Counted from the first letter of the stretch, positions 44,363 to 51,690 are shown. The stretch: 64,000 nucleotides of DNA from Phenylobacterium aquaticum (GCF_022695515.1 NZ_JALDPT010000016.1:1-64000); one strand, 5' to 3'. The notes: generated by a model not told the origin, from the letters alone. Numbers and translations: made by a program.

Positions 44363-45790
44363 CTACCGAGCCCGCAGCAGGCTCGCCACCGCGGCGGCGA
44401 CCTGGGTCACGTCATAAGGCTTGCGGATGATGGGCGCGTCGAAGCCGCCGGGGGCGCCGCCGGTGTCGCCATAGCCGGTGGCGAAGACGAAGGGCACGCC
44501 GCGGGCGGCCAGCACCTCGGCCACGGGCATCACCGAGCGGCCGTTGAGATTGGCGTCCAGCACGGCGGCGTCGATCGGCTGGTCCAGCAGGGCGATCGCC
44601 TCCTCCAGCTCATAGGCCGGGCCGATCACCACCGCGCCGGCCTCGGACAGGCCGGTCTCCAGCTCCATGGCCAGCAGGACGGCGTCCTCGACGATCAGCA
44701 CGCGGGCGCCGCGCAAATCGGCGTCCTCGGCGTCGACGGGGGGCAGGACGGCGGCGCGCGCGGCCGGCGCGCTGGGCACCGTATCCGGGCGCTCGACCAC
44801 CGCCTGGTCGCCGGCCGACAGGCGGACCCGGACGCCGGAGGCGGGGTATTCGATCTTCACCTCGCCGTTCAGCTCGCGGCCGGTCACCTGCTCCAGCAGG
44901 GTGGAGCCGAAGCCGAGGTGCTTGGGCGCCTGGACGGTCGGGCCGCCGGTCTCGGTCCAGGTCAGCTCGAAGCCGTTCTCCGAGCGCCGCACCCAGCGCA
45001 GATAGACCCGACCATGCTCGGTGGAGAGGGCGCCGAACTTCAGCGCATTGGTGGCCAGCTCGTGCAGGGCCAGCGACAGGGCGTTGGCGGCCCTGGGCGT
45101 GAGGAACAGTTCCGGCCCGTCCCAGCGGGTCTGGCCCGGCGCGATGCCGCCCAGCTCGGCGGCGGCCAGGTGGGCGATGGCGGCGCCGCGCCAGCGGGCG
45201 GCCGTCAGCAGCTCATTGGCCGAGGCCATGGACTTCAGCCGGCCGGCGAAGGTGGTGAGGAAGCTTTCGAGCGAGGTCGTGCGCCGGGCGGTCTGCTGGG
45301 CCAGCGTCTGGACCGCGGCCAGCACGTTCTTCACCCGGTGGTCCAGCTCGGCCATCAGGGTCTGGCGCTGGTCTTCCTCGGTCTTGCGTTCGGTGATGTC
45401 CTGGACCACGCCGCAGACGGCGCGCGGCTTGCCGGCGTCGTCGCGAACCAGGTCCCCGCTGGACTTCAGCCAGATCGTCGGGCGGCCGGGGCCGGGGGCC
45501 AGCCGGTATTCCACCTCGTAGCGGCCCTCGGCGCGCAGGCCCTTCTCGACGGTCGCCTGGATCGCGGCGCGGTCGTCGGGGTGGATGTAGCTGTAGAGGG
45601 TCTCGCCGCCCGCCGCGGGCACGCTTCCGGCCGGCACGCCGGTGATCGCCGACATGCGCGCGCTGGTGATGAGAAGGTCGCGCTCCATGTCCCACTCGAA
45701 CTCCCCGAGCCGGGCGGCGTTGAGTGCGAGTTCGAGGCGCTTGGCTTCCAGACTATGGTCCACGGCCGCGCTTGGCATGTTCGGGAGCAT
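44363..45790 (-). CDS. PAS / HWE-type histidine kinase with C-terminal receiver domain
   Basis: A 475-residue soluble hybrid sensor. A PAS domain (about 20-145) ends in GVVQDITERK. The HWE/HisKA_2 dimerisation helix carries the phospho-His in MAELDHRVKNVLAAVQ. The ATPase domain (about 225-340) has HELATNALKFGALS. A receiver domain (about 358-472) has phospho-Asp in AAVLDANLNG and Lys in IIRKPYDV. Kinases of this class often feed PhyR, and the gene lies beside the stress island, so it may be an accessory input to the general stress response; that link is inference. No EcfG box precedes it. Confidence 0.88.
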   Translation of the reverse strand: MLPNMPSAAVDHSLEAKRLELALNAARLGEFEWDMERDLLITSARMSAITGVPAGSVPAAGGETLYSYIHPDDRAAIQATVEKGLRAEGRYEVEYRLAPGPGRPTIWLKSSGDLVRDDAGKPRAVCGVVQDITERKTEEDQRQTLMAELDHRVKNVLAAVQTLAQQTARRTTSLESFLTTFAGRLKSMASANELLTAARWRGAAIAHLAAAELGGIAPGQTRWDGPELFLTPRAANALSLALHELATNALKFGALSTEHGRVYLRWVRRSENGFELTWTETGGPTVQAPKHLGFGSTLLEQVTGRELNGEVKIEYPASGVRVRLSAGDQAVVERPDTVPSAPAARAAVLPPVDAEDADLRGARVLIVEDAVLLAMELETGLSEAGAVVIGPAYELEEAIALLDQPIDAAVLDANLNGRSVMPVAEVLAARGVPFVFATGYGDTGGAPGGFDAPIIRKPYDVTQVAAAVASLLRAR

Positions 45791-45879
45791 AAAACTTTGT
45801 TCGAGCCGACGCGATAGTAACTCATGGTTGAGGCCAGGATATTATTCCCAGGGCTCCCCGCCAGCTTTGCCACGATTTG

Positions 45880-45904
45880 GGAACCAGCCTATTGTAAAGA
45901 TGTT
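45880..45904 (+). promoter_or_regulatory. EcfG-like promoter (one mismatch) of the DUF883 gene
   Basis: GGAAC (45880-45884), 16 bases, TGTT (45901-45904). The -35 is exact; the -10 differs from CGTT in one base. It points to the DUF883 gene at 45968, leaving a leader of about 55 bases. Confidence 0.5.
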
Positions 45905-45967
45905 GAGGCAGTGCTCCCCCACCGCCCGCAAGGTCGCCTTGCGGTCCCACGCCATTGGAGATTTCTC

Positions 45968-46288
45968 ATGACCGCCACCGCTGACAAGGCCGCCGCCGAC
46001 GCCAAGGCCGCGGCCCAATCGGTCGCCGAAGCCGCCAGCCATCTCGCCGCCCAGACCGAGAAGAGCTTCGCGGAAGCCGCCAAGCGCTTCGAAAAGGTCG
46101 TGAGCGAGGGCGTCGAGCAGATCCGCGCCCAGTCGCGCACCTATGCCGACGGCGCCGGCCAGCACCTGGACGAAGCCCAGCGCTACACCGTCGAGAAGAT
46201 CCGCGAGAAGCCGCTGCTGGCGGCCGGCGCGGCGCTCGGCGTCGGCCTGCTCGTCGGCCTTCTGCTGGCCAGCGGCCGCGACCGTTGA
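45968..46288 (+). CDS. DUF883/ElaB-like membrane-anchored protein
   Basis: A 106-residue protein: an Ala/Lys/Glu-rich amphipathic helix (about 1-78, phasin-like) followed by REKPLLAAGAALGVGLLVGLLLASGRDR, the C-terminal anchor typical of DUF883 proteins such as ElaB and YqjD. These bind ribosomes or membranes in stationary phase. ATG 45968 follows a GGAG-like GGAGATTTCTC context. The stop overlaps the next start by four bases. A near-consensus EcfG promoter lies upstream. Confidence 0.85.
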   Translation: MTATADKAAADAKAAAQSVAEAASHLAAQTEKSFAEAAKRFEKVVSEGVEQIRAQSRTYADGAGQHLDEAQRYTVEKIREKPLLAAGAALGVGLLVGLLLASGRDR

Positions 46289-46683
46289 TCCTGAAGAAGG
46301 CGATCCAGATCGCCTGCGCCGTCGCCGCCCTCTCGGCGGCGTCGGCGGTGGGCGTTGTGGCGGCGGCCTTCGCCGTCTATGCGGCCCTGCGCCCGATGAT
46401 CGGCCCGGCCTGGGCGGCCGCAGCCGTCTGCGCGCTCGCCGCGGCCATGATCGGCCTGGGCGGACTGATCGCGGCCCTGGCCGCCAATCCGCCGCGCTTC
46501 AAGAAGCCCGTGGCCGAAGAGAAGGACCTGGTCTCGCGCCTGATCGAGCTGGCCCGGGACAAACCGCTCGTCGCGGCCAGCGCGGTGCTGGCGGCCGGAG
46601 CGGTGGCCTTCAAGAACCCCAAGGTCACGGCGGCCATCGTCAGCGCCTTCATGGCCGGGCGGAACGCCACGCCGAAGAAATAG
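46285..46683 (+). CDS. Small inner-membrane protein, holin-superfamily-like
   Basis: A 132-residue protein with two long hydrophobic stretches (about 7-33 and 40-68), then KEKDL-type charged helix and a third hydrophobic part VLAAGAVAFKNPKVTAAIVSAF. This layout resembles the DUF1469/Phage_holin_3_6 proteins that follow DUF883 genes in many Proteobacteria. It starts at TTG 46285 inside the stop of the upstream gene, so it is coupled. It is probably a stress-related membrane protein, not a phage protein. Confidence 0.7.
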   Translation: MILKKAIQIACAVAALSAASAVGVVAAAFAVYAALRPMIGPAWAAAAVCALAAAMIGLGGLIAALAANPPRFKKPVAEEKDLVSRLIELARDKPLVAASAVLAAGAVAFKNPKVTAAIVSAFMAGRNATPKK

Positions 46684-46703
46684 TCGAACCAATCCGACCC
46701 TGC

Positions 46704-46750
46704 CGGGTTTCCGAGGGGCGCGCGCTTTGCGCCTTCCTATCGGAAACCCG
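46704..46750 (+). promoter_or_regulatory. Long hairpin directly before the sodB start codon
   Basis: An 11-bp perfect outer stem (CGGGTTTCCGA at 46704-46714, TCGGAAACCCG at 46740-46750) encloses a GC-rich inner GCGC-type stem. Its 3' arm ends two bases before ATG 46753, and there is no recognisable ribosome site between them. It could control sodB translation or be an operator; which one is open. Confidence 0.5.
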
Positions 46751-46752
46751 TC

Positions 46753-47430
46753 ATGTTCCAGCTTCCCGACCTGCCCTTCGACCACGCCGCGCTTGAGCCC
46801 GTGATCTCGCGCGAGACGATGCATCTGCATCACGACAAGCATCACAAGACCTATATCGACACCCTGAACGCCCTGGTCGCCGAGCGCGGCATGGCGCCCG
46901 ACAGCCTCGAGGGCCTGATCGCCCAGGCCCAGGGCGACCCCGCCCAGGCCAAGCTGTTCAACAACGCCGGCCAGGCCTGGAACCACGCCTTCTTCTGGGA
47001 GGCCCTGTCGCCCCGCCGCCAGACGCCGGAGGGCGATCTCGCCCAGGCCGTCGCCAAGGCCTTCGGCGACCTGGCGGGGCTGAAGACCGCCCTGGTCGAG
47101 GCGGGCGCGGGTCACTTCGGCTCGGGCTGGGTCTGGCTGGCCGCCGAGGGCGCACAGCTGAAGGTGGTCGCCACCCATGACGGCGCGCCCCTGATCGTCG
47201 AGGCCGGCCTGACGCCGCTCCTGGTCTGCGACCTGTGGGAGCACGCCTATTATCTGGACCACAAGAACGACCGGAAGGGCTTCCTCGGCGCCTGGTTCGA
47301 CGCCCTGCCGAACTGGAGTTTCGCTGAGGCCCAGTACGCCGCGGCGACGGGCGCCGGAACGGCCTGGCGCTTTCCGCTGCAGGGGGCGAGCGACCCCGGA
47401 ACGGCCGCCCCCAGCGCGCGTTCAGTCTAG
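46753..47430 (+). CDS. sodB: Superoxide dismutase, Fe/Mn type
   Basis: A 225-residue SOD. Metal ligands fit His26 in LHHDKHH, the His in QAWNHAFFW, and Asp and His in CDLWEHAYYLD. The GHFGSGWVWL pattern and the AFFWEAL motif favour the iron form. It dismutates superoxide in the cytoplasm. The last about 25 residues (QGASDPGTAAPSARSV) are an extra tail; an EcfG promoter for the next gene overlaps its codons. A hairpin sits immediately before the start. Confidence 0.94.
   Translation: MFQLPDLPFDHAALEPVISRETMHLHHDKHHKTYIDTLNALVAERGMAPDSLEGLIAQAQGDPAQAKLFNNAGQAWNHAFFWEALSPRRQTPEGDLAQAVAKAFGDLAGLKTALVEAGAGHFGSGWVWLAAEGAQLKVVATHDGAPLIVEAGLTPLLVCDLWEHAYYLDHKNDRKGFLGAWFDALPNWSFAEAQYAAATGAGTAWRFPLQGASDPGTAAPSARSV
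47398..47422 (+). promoter_or_regulatory. EcfG promoter of the first DUF1328 gene
   Basis: GGAAC (47398-47402), 16 bases, CGTT (47419-47422), an exact match. It lies inside the 3' end of sodB and 33 bases before the DUF1328 start. Confidence 0.85.
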
Positions 47431-47454
47431 GTTCGATAATCGAGGAGAATCGTC

Positions 47455-47625
47455 ATGCTGAGTTGGGCCCTGACCTTCCTGGTGGTCGCCCTCATCGCCG
47501 GTCTGCTGGGCTTCACCGGCATCGCCGGCGCCGCCATCGGCGTCGCCAAGATCCTGTTCTTCGTCTTCCTGGTGCTGTTCGTCGTCAGCCTGATCTCGCA
47601 CATGGTGCGCGGTCGAGCGGTCTGA
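47455..47625 (+). CDS. DUF1328 small membrane protein (first copy)
   Basis: A 56-residue protein, [20 protein letters not shown] at the start, with two hydrophobic helices and the [17 protein letters not shown] segment typical of DUF1328 (YtjA-like). A GAGGAGAA ribosome site sits eight bases before the ATG. It is too short for most gene finders. An exact EcfG promoter precedes it and an intrinsic terminator follows, so it forms its own stress-induced unit. A paralogue lies at 51505-51690. Confidence 0.88.
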   Translation: MLSWALTFLVVALIAGLLGFTGIAGAAIGVAKILFFVFLVLFVVSLISHMVRGRAV

Positions 47626-47654
47626 CGGGGCGCGCCCCAGAGTTGTTGCGGAAC

Positions 47655-47688
47655 GCGCCTCCGAGCCCGCCTCGGGGGCGCGTTTCTA
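47655..47688 (+). terminator. Intrinsic terminator after DUF1328
   Basis: An 11-bp stem GCGCCTCCGAG / CTCGGGGGCGC (one G-T pair) with a CCCGC loop is followed by GTTTCT. It ends the DUF1328 transcript before the convergent phosphoesterase gene. Confidence 0.65.
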
Positions 47689-48462
47689 CGTCCGGGGCCG
47701 ACCCCAGCTTCGCCAGGGGGTGAAGGCGCTCCCGCTCCAGCCCTGGGCGACGATCCGCACCTCGTCCGCGGTGATCTCGATCACATTGAACCCGGCCGGG
47801 CAGCCCCGCTCCCGGGTCGACAAGGTGCCCGCCCCCACCGCCGCGCAGCGCTCATTGAACACATAGGGCAGGACGAAGGGCACATGGACGTGCCCCGACA
47901 GCACCAGATCGATCCCCGCCGCGGCCAGGCGCTCGGCGGCGTGGTGCCCGCCCCAGACCTTGCCGGTCATCGGCCCGCCGAGCATCTCGGTCAGGGGGTG
48001 GTGGCAGACGAGCAGGCGGGCGGCGTCGGCCGGCGCCTGGGCGAACCAGGCCAGGGCGGCGTCGACCTGGCGCGGCGAGATCTGGCCCTTGGACCAGTTG
48101 GCCCGGGGTTGGACCCCGCGCGCGGTGTTCAGGCCGTAGACCGCCAGGCGCGGACCGGTCCAGGTCGAGACCTCGGCGGGGCCGATCGCCCGCTCATAGC
48201 GGCCGAAGGGCGAGACCAGCCGCTCCAGCCAGGCGAAATAGGGCGTGTCGTGATTGCCCGGCACCACCAGCCGGGGGCCCCTGAGACTTTCGATCCAGTC
48301 CCGCGCGGCGGTGAATTCCCCGCGCTCGCCGAACCGGGTCAGGTCGCCGGAGACAATGATCAGGTCGAGGCTCTGGCTGTTCAGCCAGGCGGTGGCCGCC
48401 GCCAGGGCCGGGACGTTCTCGTCGCCGAAATGGATGTCCGACAGGTGGGCGATGCGGATCAT
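47686..48462 (-). CDS. Metallophosphoesterase
   Basis: A 258-residue calcineurin-like phosphoesterase with all metal motifs in order: HLSDIHFGDE, VSGDLTRFG, VPGNHD, CHHPL and LSGHVHVP. It may hydrolyse cyclic nucleotides or phospholipid head groups. It overlaps the upstream lipid-kinase gene by four bases, so the two are coupled; a lipid-related substrate is a fair guess but not shown. Confidence 0.9.
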   Translation of the reverse strand: MIRIAHLSDIHFGDENVPALAAATAWLNSQSLDLIIVSGDLTRFGERGEFTAARDWIESLRGPRLVVPGNHDTPYFAWLERLVSPFGRYERAIGPAEVSTWTGPRLAVYGLNTARGVQPRANWSKGQISPRQVDAALAWFAQAPADAARLLVCHHPLTEMLGGPMTGKVWGGHHAAERLAAAGIDLVLSGHVHVPFVLPYVFNERCAAVGAGTLSTRERGCPAGFNVIEITADEVRIVAQGWSGSAFTPWRSWGRPRT

Positions 48463-49334
48463 GAGACGGTCCGCGGCGCCAGGACGCGCACCACGTCCGG
48501 CCGCCAGGTGATGCGGACGCGGGCGGGAAGCCGCACCGGCTCGCCGTCCAGCAGGGCGGGCAGGCCCTGGGCGGCCCAGACGGCGCCGGCGCGGCAGGGC
48601 GAGGTCTGGGCGGCGGGATCGCGCCGCCAGTCGCCCATCATGGCGTTGACGCCCAGGCGGAAGGCCTCGGCGGCGCCCGCGGGGTCGAGCGCGGCGGCCT
48701 CGAGCATCTGGTCCTCGTCGGCCAGGGCGCTGGATCCGACGGGGCAGAGGAAGGCGATCGCCTCGGCCTTGCCGCGGCTGCGGTCGTCCAGGGCGTAGCG
48801 CAGGCGCCCCGAAAAGGCGCGCCGCAGGGCGCGCTGCGCCCGGGCCCAGGCCAGGTCGAAGCGGCCCTGGCGGACCGCCTCGCGGGCCGGCGCCCAGAGG
48901 GCCGGCGACCCCAGGATCGCGGCGATCAGGAACAGGCGGCCATCGACCTCCCCGCCCCCGAGGGAGCGGACCTCGCCATCGGTGAGGATGGCCTGCAGGG
49001 CGTCCTGCCAGGACAGGGTCCCATAGATGGCGCGGGGCAGCATGTTCATGGTTCCCCCCGGCAGGGGCGCGAGCAGTGGGCCCTTGGGACCGCAGAGCTC
49101 CGCGGCCGCCCGCGCCGTGCCGTCGCCGGCCAGGATGACCACCAGGTCGGGGCGCGCGTCAACGGCGCGGCGCAGGCACGCCATCAGGTCGCCGTCCTGG
49201 GGCGACTGCACCCGGGCGTCGACGCCGTGGGCGGCGAGGATCTCTCGGGCGGCGTCGGGGGCGTCGGGGCCGACGCCGCCGGAGGCGGTGTTGGCCACCA
49301 GCTCGATACGCTTGAGAACGGGGCGGCCCGTCAT
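48459..49334 (-). CDS. Diacylglycerol/lipid kinase family protein
   Basis: A 291-residue member of the DAGK catalytic family: VANTASGGVG phosphate-binding start, ILAGDGTARAAAELCG nucleotide loop (usually GGDGT, here AGDGT) and APLPGGTMNMLPRAIYG. It phosphorylates a lipid such as diacylglycerol in the cytoplasmic membrane leaflet. It lies seven bases after the hypothetical gene upstream and overlaps the phosphoesterase gene downstream by four bases, suggesting one transcript driven from the EcfG promoter at 49728-49752. Confidence 0.88.
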   Translation of the reverse strand: MTGRPVLKRIELVANTASGGVGPDAPDAAREILAAHGVDARVQSPQDGDLMACLRRAVDARPDLVVILAGDGTARAAAELCGPKGPLLAPLPGGTMNMLPRAIYGTLSWQDALQAILTDGEVRSLGGGEVDGRLFLIAAILGSPALWAPAREAVRQGRFDLAWARAQRALRRAFSGRLRYALDDRSRGKAEAIAFLCPVGSSALADEDQMLEAAALDPAGAAEAFRLGVNAMMGDWRRDPAAQTSPCRAGAVWAAQGLPALLDGEPVRLPARVRITWRPDVVRVLAPRTVS

Positions 49335-49341
49335 GCGCGGA

Positions 49342-49695
49342 TCACTGGGCCTTGTCGGCGGCGGGCGTCAGGCTGTGGCCCACATCCTTGAGGGCGGCCC
49401 CGGCGTCGCCCGCGGCGTTGCGGACGGCCGGCTCGGCCTTGTCGGCGGCGACGGCCAGCCCCTGGTCCACGGCGTCGCCGCTGCGGGCGAAGGAGCCTTC
49501 CTTGGCGGCCAGGACCAGCACGACGGCGCCCAGGGCGGCCGCGCCGAAGGTCAGGCCCATCAGGATCGGGTGGCGCTTGCGGGCCTTGCGTTCATCCCGG
49601 CGCCCCCGGTCATAGGCGGCGGCGATCTCGCGGGCGTGGTCTGGCGCGACGCCCTCGGCATGGGCGACGGCATGAGGTTTGCGGGTCCAGAACAT
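49342..49695 (-). CDS. Hypothetical membrane-anchored protein in the stress island
   Basis: A 117-residue protein: soluble N terminus with basic RRDERKARKRHP, one membrane segment (LMGLTFGAAALGAVVLVLAA, about 47-66) and an Ala/Asp/Lys-rich tail (AVAADKAEPAVRNAAGDAGAAL). I recognise no named family. ATG 49695 is the likely start although the frame is open much further upstream. An exact EcfG promoter lies about 33 bases upstream, so it is probably induced by general stress together with the lipid kinase and phosphoesterase genes. Confidence 0.7.
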   Translation of the reverse strand: MFWTRKPHAVAHAEGVAPDHAREIAAAYDRGRRDERKARKRHPILMGLTFGAAALGAVVLVLAAKEGSFARSGDAVDQGLAVAADKAEPAVRNAAGDAGAALKDVGHSLTPAADKAQ

Positions 49696-49727
49696 GTCAG
49701 GGTCTCCGGGCGTGAATGTCCCCCTCC

Positions 49728-49752
49728 AACGGCGCAGCTCGGCCGGGGTTCC
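49728..49752 (-). promoter_or_regulatory. EcfG promoter, minus strand, of the hypothetical/lipid-kinase transcript
   Basis: Minus strand GGAAC (49752-49748), 16 bases, CGTT (49731-49728), an exact match 33 bases before ATG 49695. Its -35 is only three bases from the -35 of the divergent promoter. Confidence 0.85.
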
Positions 49753-49755
49753 GCC

Positions 49756-49780
49756 GGAACTTCGACGGCGACCACGCGTT
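49756..49780 (+). promoter_or_regulatory. EcfG promoter, plus strand, of the OmpA-like lipoprotein gene
   Basis: GGAAC (49756-49760), 16 bases, CGTT (49777-49780), an exact match 33 bases before ATG 49813. It is divergent from the promoter at 49728-49752. Confidence 0.85.
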
Positions 49781-49812
49781 GCACGCTCAAGGTTGTGACC
49801 GAGGGGCGACAG

Positions 49813-50256
49813 ATGAACCGGGCTTGGACTTTGAGCATCGCGACTGTTCTGGCGGTTCAAGCCGCGGGGTGCGCCAGCCTGGCGCCGCGCCTGGCGAGCC
49901 GCCCGCCCGCCTGCAGCGACATGACGGTGCAGATCTATTTCGAGCCCGACTCCGCCGAGGTCACGGACGAGGGGCGGGCGGTGATCTCCGCCGCCGCCGC
50001 CCAGGCCAAGACCTGCAAGGTCGATCGCGTCAATGTGCTGGGCCTGGCCGACGCCGCGGGCGCGCCCCAGGCGAATCTGGAGCTGTCCCAGCGTCGCGCC
50101 GCGGCCGTGACCCGCACCCTGACCGCCCAGGGCCTGCCCACCGCCCAGTTCGAGGAGGCCGCCGCGGGCCAGGCCGGCGCGGTCACCGCCTCCGGGGACA
50201 TCCGCCCCCTGCGGCGTCGCGTCGATGTCGTGCTGAAGCTGTCCGCTCCCCGCTGA
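49813..50256 (+). CDS. OmpA-like lipoprotein
   Basis: A 147-residue protein with a signal sequence and AAGC lipobox (Cys20), then an OmpA-type peptidoglycan-binding domain: QIYFEPDSAEVTDEGRAVI, VLGLADAAG and ANLELSQRRAAAVTRTL. It should tether the outer membrane to peptidoglycan. The third motif is shortened, and the family Arg in the RR pair is retained. ATG 49813 is chosen from the lipobox position. An exact EcfG promoter precedes it. Confidence 0.87.
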   Translation: MNRAWTLSIATVLAVQAAGCASLAPRLASRPPACSDMTVQIYFEPDSAEVTDEGRAVISAAAAQAKTCKVDRVNVLGLADAAGAPQANLELSQRRAAAVTRTLTAQGLPTAQFEEAAAGQAGAVTASGDIRPLRRRVDVVLKLSAPR

Positions 50257-50267
50257 TCTCCGCGCCG

Positions 50268-50388
50268 GTAAAAAGAAAGGGCGGACCAGTGGTCCGCCCA
50301 GGCGTGTCGTCGAGAATAGGGGGTGCGGAGGCGGCAGACCGGCGTATCCGCCGGTCACAAGTCGGGGGGGGCGTCGCCGCCTCCGCAT
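50268..50388 (-). ncRNA. gsrN: Candidate GsrN-like small regulatory RNA
   Basis: No protein is plausible in 50257-50446. On the minus strand an exact EcfG promoter (50395-50419) fires toward lower coordinates. The predicted RNA starts near 50388 with a 12-bp stem (TGCGGAGGCGGC pairing 50376-50387 with 50324-50335). Inside it are an unpaired C8 run (plus-strand G8 at 50364-50371) and a small GACCGGC/GCCGGTC hairpin. It ends in a 9-bp terminator stem (50279-50299) and CTTTCTTTTT. A SigT-dependent sRNA with an exposed C-rich loop that pairs with katG mRNA is known in Caulobacter as GsrN. Identity is inferred from structure, promoter and context, not from alignment. Confidence 0.75.
50269..50299 (-). 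terminator. Intrinsic terminator of the small RNA
   Basis: A 9-bp perfect stem GGGCGGACC / GGTCCGCCC with loop AGT (50279-50299) is followed on the minus strand by CTTTCTTTTT. The oligo-T side is only on the minus strand, fixing the direction. Confidence 0.85.
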
Positions 50389-50394
50389 ATTGAA

Positions 50395-50419
50395 AACGAG
50401 CTTTCCGGCGAAGCGTTCC
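50395..50419 (-). promoter_or_regulatory. EcfG promoter of the small RNA
   Basis: Minus strand GGAAC (50419-50415), 16 bases, CGTT (50398-50395). An exact match with no protein start downstream; the transcript would be the hairpin RNA at 50268-50388. Confidence 0.85.
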
Positions 50420-50446
50420 CGCCCGGCGCGAAATTTTTTTAGCGGC

Positions 50447-50788
50447 TCAGGCGGCGGGCTCGTCCAGCTGCACCGCCGGCATGGCGTCGAACTCGGCCTT
50501 GGTCAGCGGGGTCGTGAATCCGCCGGCGTCCGCGACCAGGCCTGCGACCGCCAGGCTGCGCAGGCCGGCCGAAGGATGACCCTGCACCCGCACCAGGGCC
50601 TGGGCCGGACGGCCGCGGGCGTCCAGCACCACTTTCTCGATCACCCCCAGGACGACGCCCTTGGCGTCGCGCACCGTGCGGCCCTGATAGGCCTCGGCCG
50701 CCTGGGCCTGGGCGTGAGCCACGGCGGGCAGGATCGAGAGGGGCGCCGTCAGAAGGGCGGCGGCGAGGACAAGGCGCAGCATGGTCAT
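50447..50788 (-). CDS. Exported PRC-barrel domain protein
   Basis: A 113-residue protein: signal peptide cut near AVAHAQA (about residue 25), then a PRC-barrel beta domain with YQGRTVRDAKGVVLGVIEKVVLDARGRP and a short C-terminal part. PRC barrels are small adaptor domains; the exported form is common in alphaproteobacteria with unknown role. ATG 50788 is preferred over an upstream in-frame ATG at 50824 because it starts right before the signal peptide. No EcfG box points to it. Confidence 0.8.
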   Translation of the reverse strand: MTMLRLVLAAALLTAPLSILPAVAHAQAQAAEAYQGRTVRDAKGVVLGVIEKVVLDARGRPAQALVRVQGHPSAGLRSLAVAGLVADAGGFTTPLTKAEFDAMPAVQLDEPAA

Positions 50789-50856
50789 GGGCCCCAATAG
50801 GGCGCTCCAGGCGAAGAAGGCCAAGTCCTAATCTGCGACTGTGGCGAGGACGGGGC

Positions 50857-50882
50857 GGAACAGTCTGGCGGCTCGGCACGTT
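50857..50882 (+). promoter_or_regulatory. EcfG promoter of the small membrane protein at 50927
   Basis: GGAAC (50857-50861), 17 bases, CGTT (50879-50882), exact boxes, 45 bases before GTG 50927. Confidence 0.8.
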
Positions 50883-50926
50883 ATCAGACTGCGGGCGGAC
50901 GGCTCGCGACAAGAGGGGTGTCTGCC

Positions 50927-51118
50927 GTGAATCCGGATATTGAGATTTCGACGTTCCGCGCCGGCTCCATGGGCGCGCGCAATCCGCGCCGTCGTCGCCT
51001 GGCGGCCATCGCCATGATCGTCGGCATCGCCGCCGCCGGGGGCCTGATCGGCCGCCTGTCCCATCCCGCCGACAGCGCCCGACTGGCGCCCGGCCCCTAC
51101 AACTACTTCCCGGTCTGA
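50927..51118 (+). CDS. Small hypothetical membrane protein
   Basis: A 63-residue protein starting MNPDIEISTFRAGS with a basic GARNPRRRRLA patch, one membrane helix (AAIAMIVGIAAAGGLIG) and a short tail ending PYNYFPV. I recognise no family. GTG 50927 is chosen since GAGGGG ends seven bases before it; GTG 50918 lies too close to that site. It is under an exact EcfG promoter. The next small gene may share the transcript. Confidence 0.65.
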   Translation: MNPDIEISTFRAGSMGARNPRRRRLAAIAMIVGIAAAGGLIGRLSHPADSARLAPGPYNYFPV

Positions 51119-51164
51119 GAGCCGCCGCTCCGATCGGGCCCACCTCGCCACGGAGCCTGACGCC

Positions 51165-51422
51165 ATGCCCATTTCCCTGAAGTACCCCTCCCGCCTGGTC
51201 CTCAATGCGACCCGGGCGCGCCAGGCCCGCCTGGGACGCCCCGTCCTGTGGGTGCTGCTGTTCTCGACCGCGCTTGCGGCCCTGGCCCTGTTCGGGGCGT
51301 GGAGCGCGAGCGCGCCCAAGCTCGCGGCCAGCGAACCCTCCGCCCAGAGCCAGGCCCAGAGCGCCCGCCATTTCGACACCGGGAACGCGGCCGTCCAGCA
51401 GACCGCGCCCGCCCCGAACTAG
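51165..51422 (+). CDS. Small hypothetical single-span membrane protein
   Basis: An 85-residue protein: basic N terminus (ATRARQARLGRP), one membrane helix (VLWVLLFSTALAALALFGAW) and a Gln/Ala/Ser-rich tail. It has no recognised family. It follows the small gene at 50927 by 46 bases with no own EcfG box, so co-transcription is likely. It may be specific to this group of bacteria. Confidence 0.55.
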   Translation: MPISLKYPSRLVLNATRARQARLGRPVLWVLLFSTALAALALFGAWSASAPKLAASEPSAQSQAQSARHFDTGNAAVQQTAPAPN

Positions 51423-51504
51423 CCCGACCGCCCAGGGCGATCCCCCATAGTCAAACGGCCGCCCGAGGGCGGCCGTTCTGCTGTCTGGACGCGGCGCGGC
51501 GGCG

Positions 51505-51690
51505 CTAGACCACCGATTGCCCCCGGACCGCGCGGATGACGAAACTCGCCACCAGCAGAACCAGGAACAGCACGAACAGGATCTTGGCCACCGAGGCGGC
51601 GATTCCCGCCAGGCCGACGAATCCCAGAACACCGGCGATCACGGCCAGAATGGCGAAGGTCAGGGCCCAACCAAGCATCGACGTCTCCAT
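51505..51690 (-). CDS. DUF1328 small membrane protein (second copy)
   Basis: A 61-residue protein starting [20 protein letters not shown], the same family as 47455-47625 (shared LxWALTF and [15 protein letters not shown] segments). It has two hydrophobic helices. An exact EcfG promoter lies upstream on the minus strand. Between it and the small gene at 51165 is a GGCCGCC/GGCGGCC-type short repeat that may end both transcripts. Confidence 0.85.
   Translation of the reverse strand: METSMLGWALTFAILAVIAGVLGFVGLAGIAASVAKILFVLFLVLLVASFVIRAVRGQSVV

Noticed and set aside
47646..47684. GGAAC at about 47648 followed by CGTT as another EcfG promoter
   Set aside because: The boxes are about 26 bases apart, far from the 16-17 needed; the sequence is part of the DUF1328 terminator.
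50390..50800. Plus-strand open frame over the sRNA promoter and PRC-barrel gene
   Set aside because: It is the antisense shadow of the PRC-barrel gene, which has a signal peptide and a recognisable domain on the other strand.
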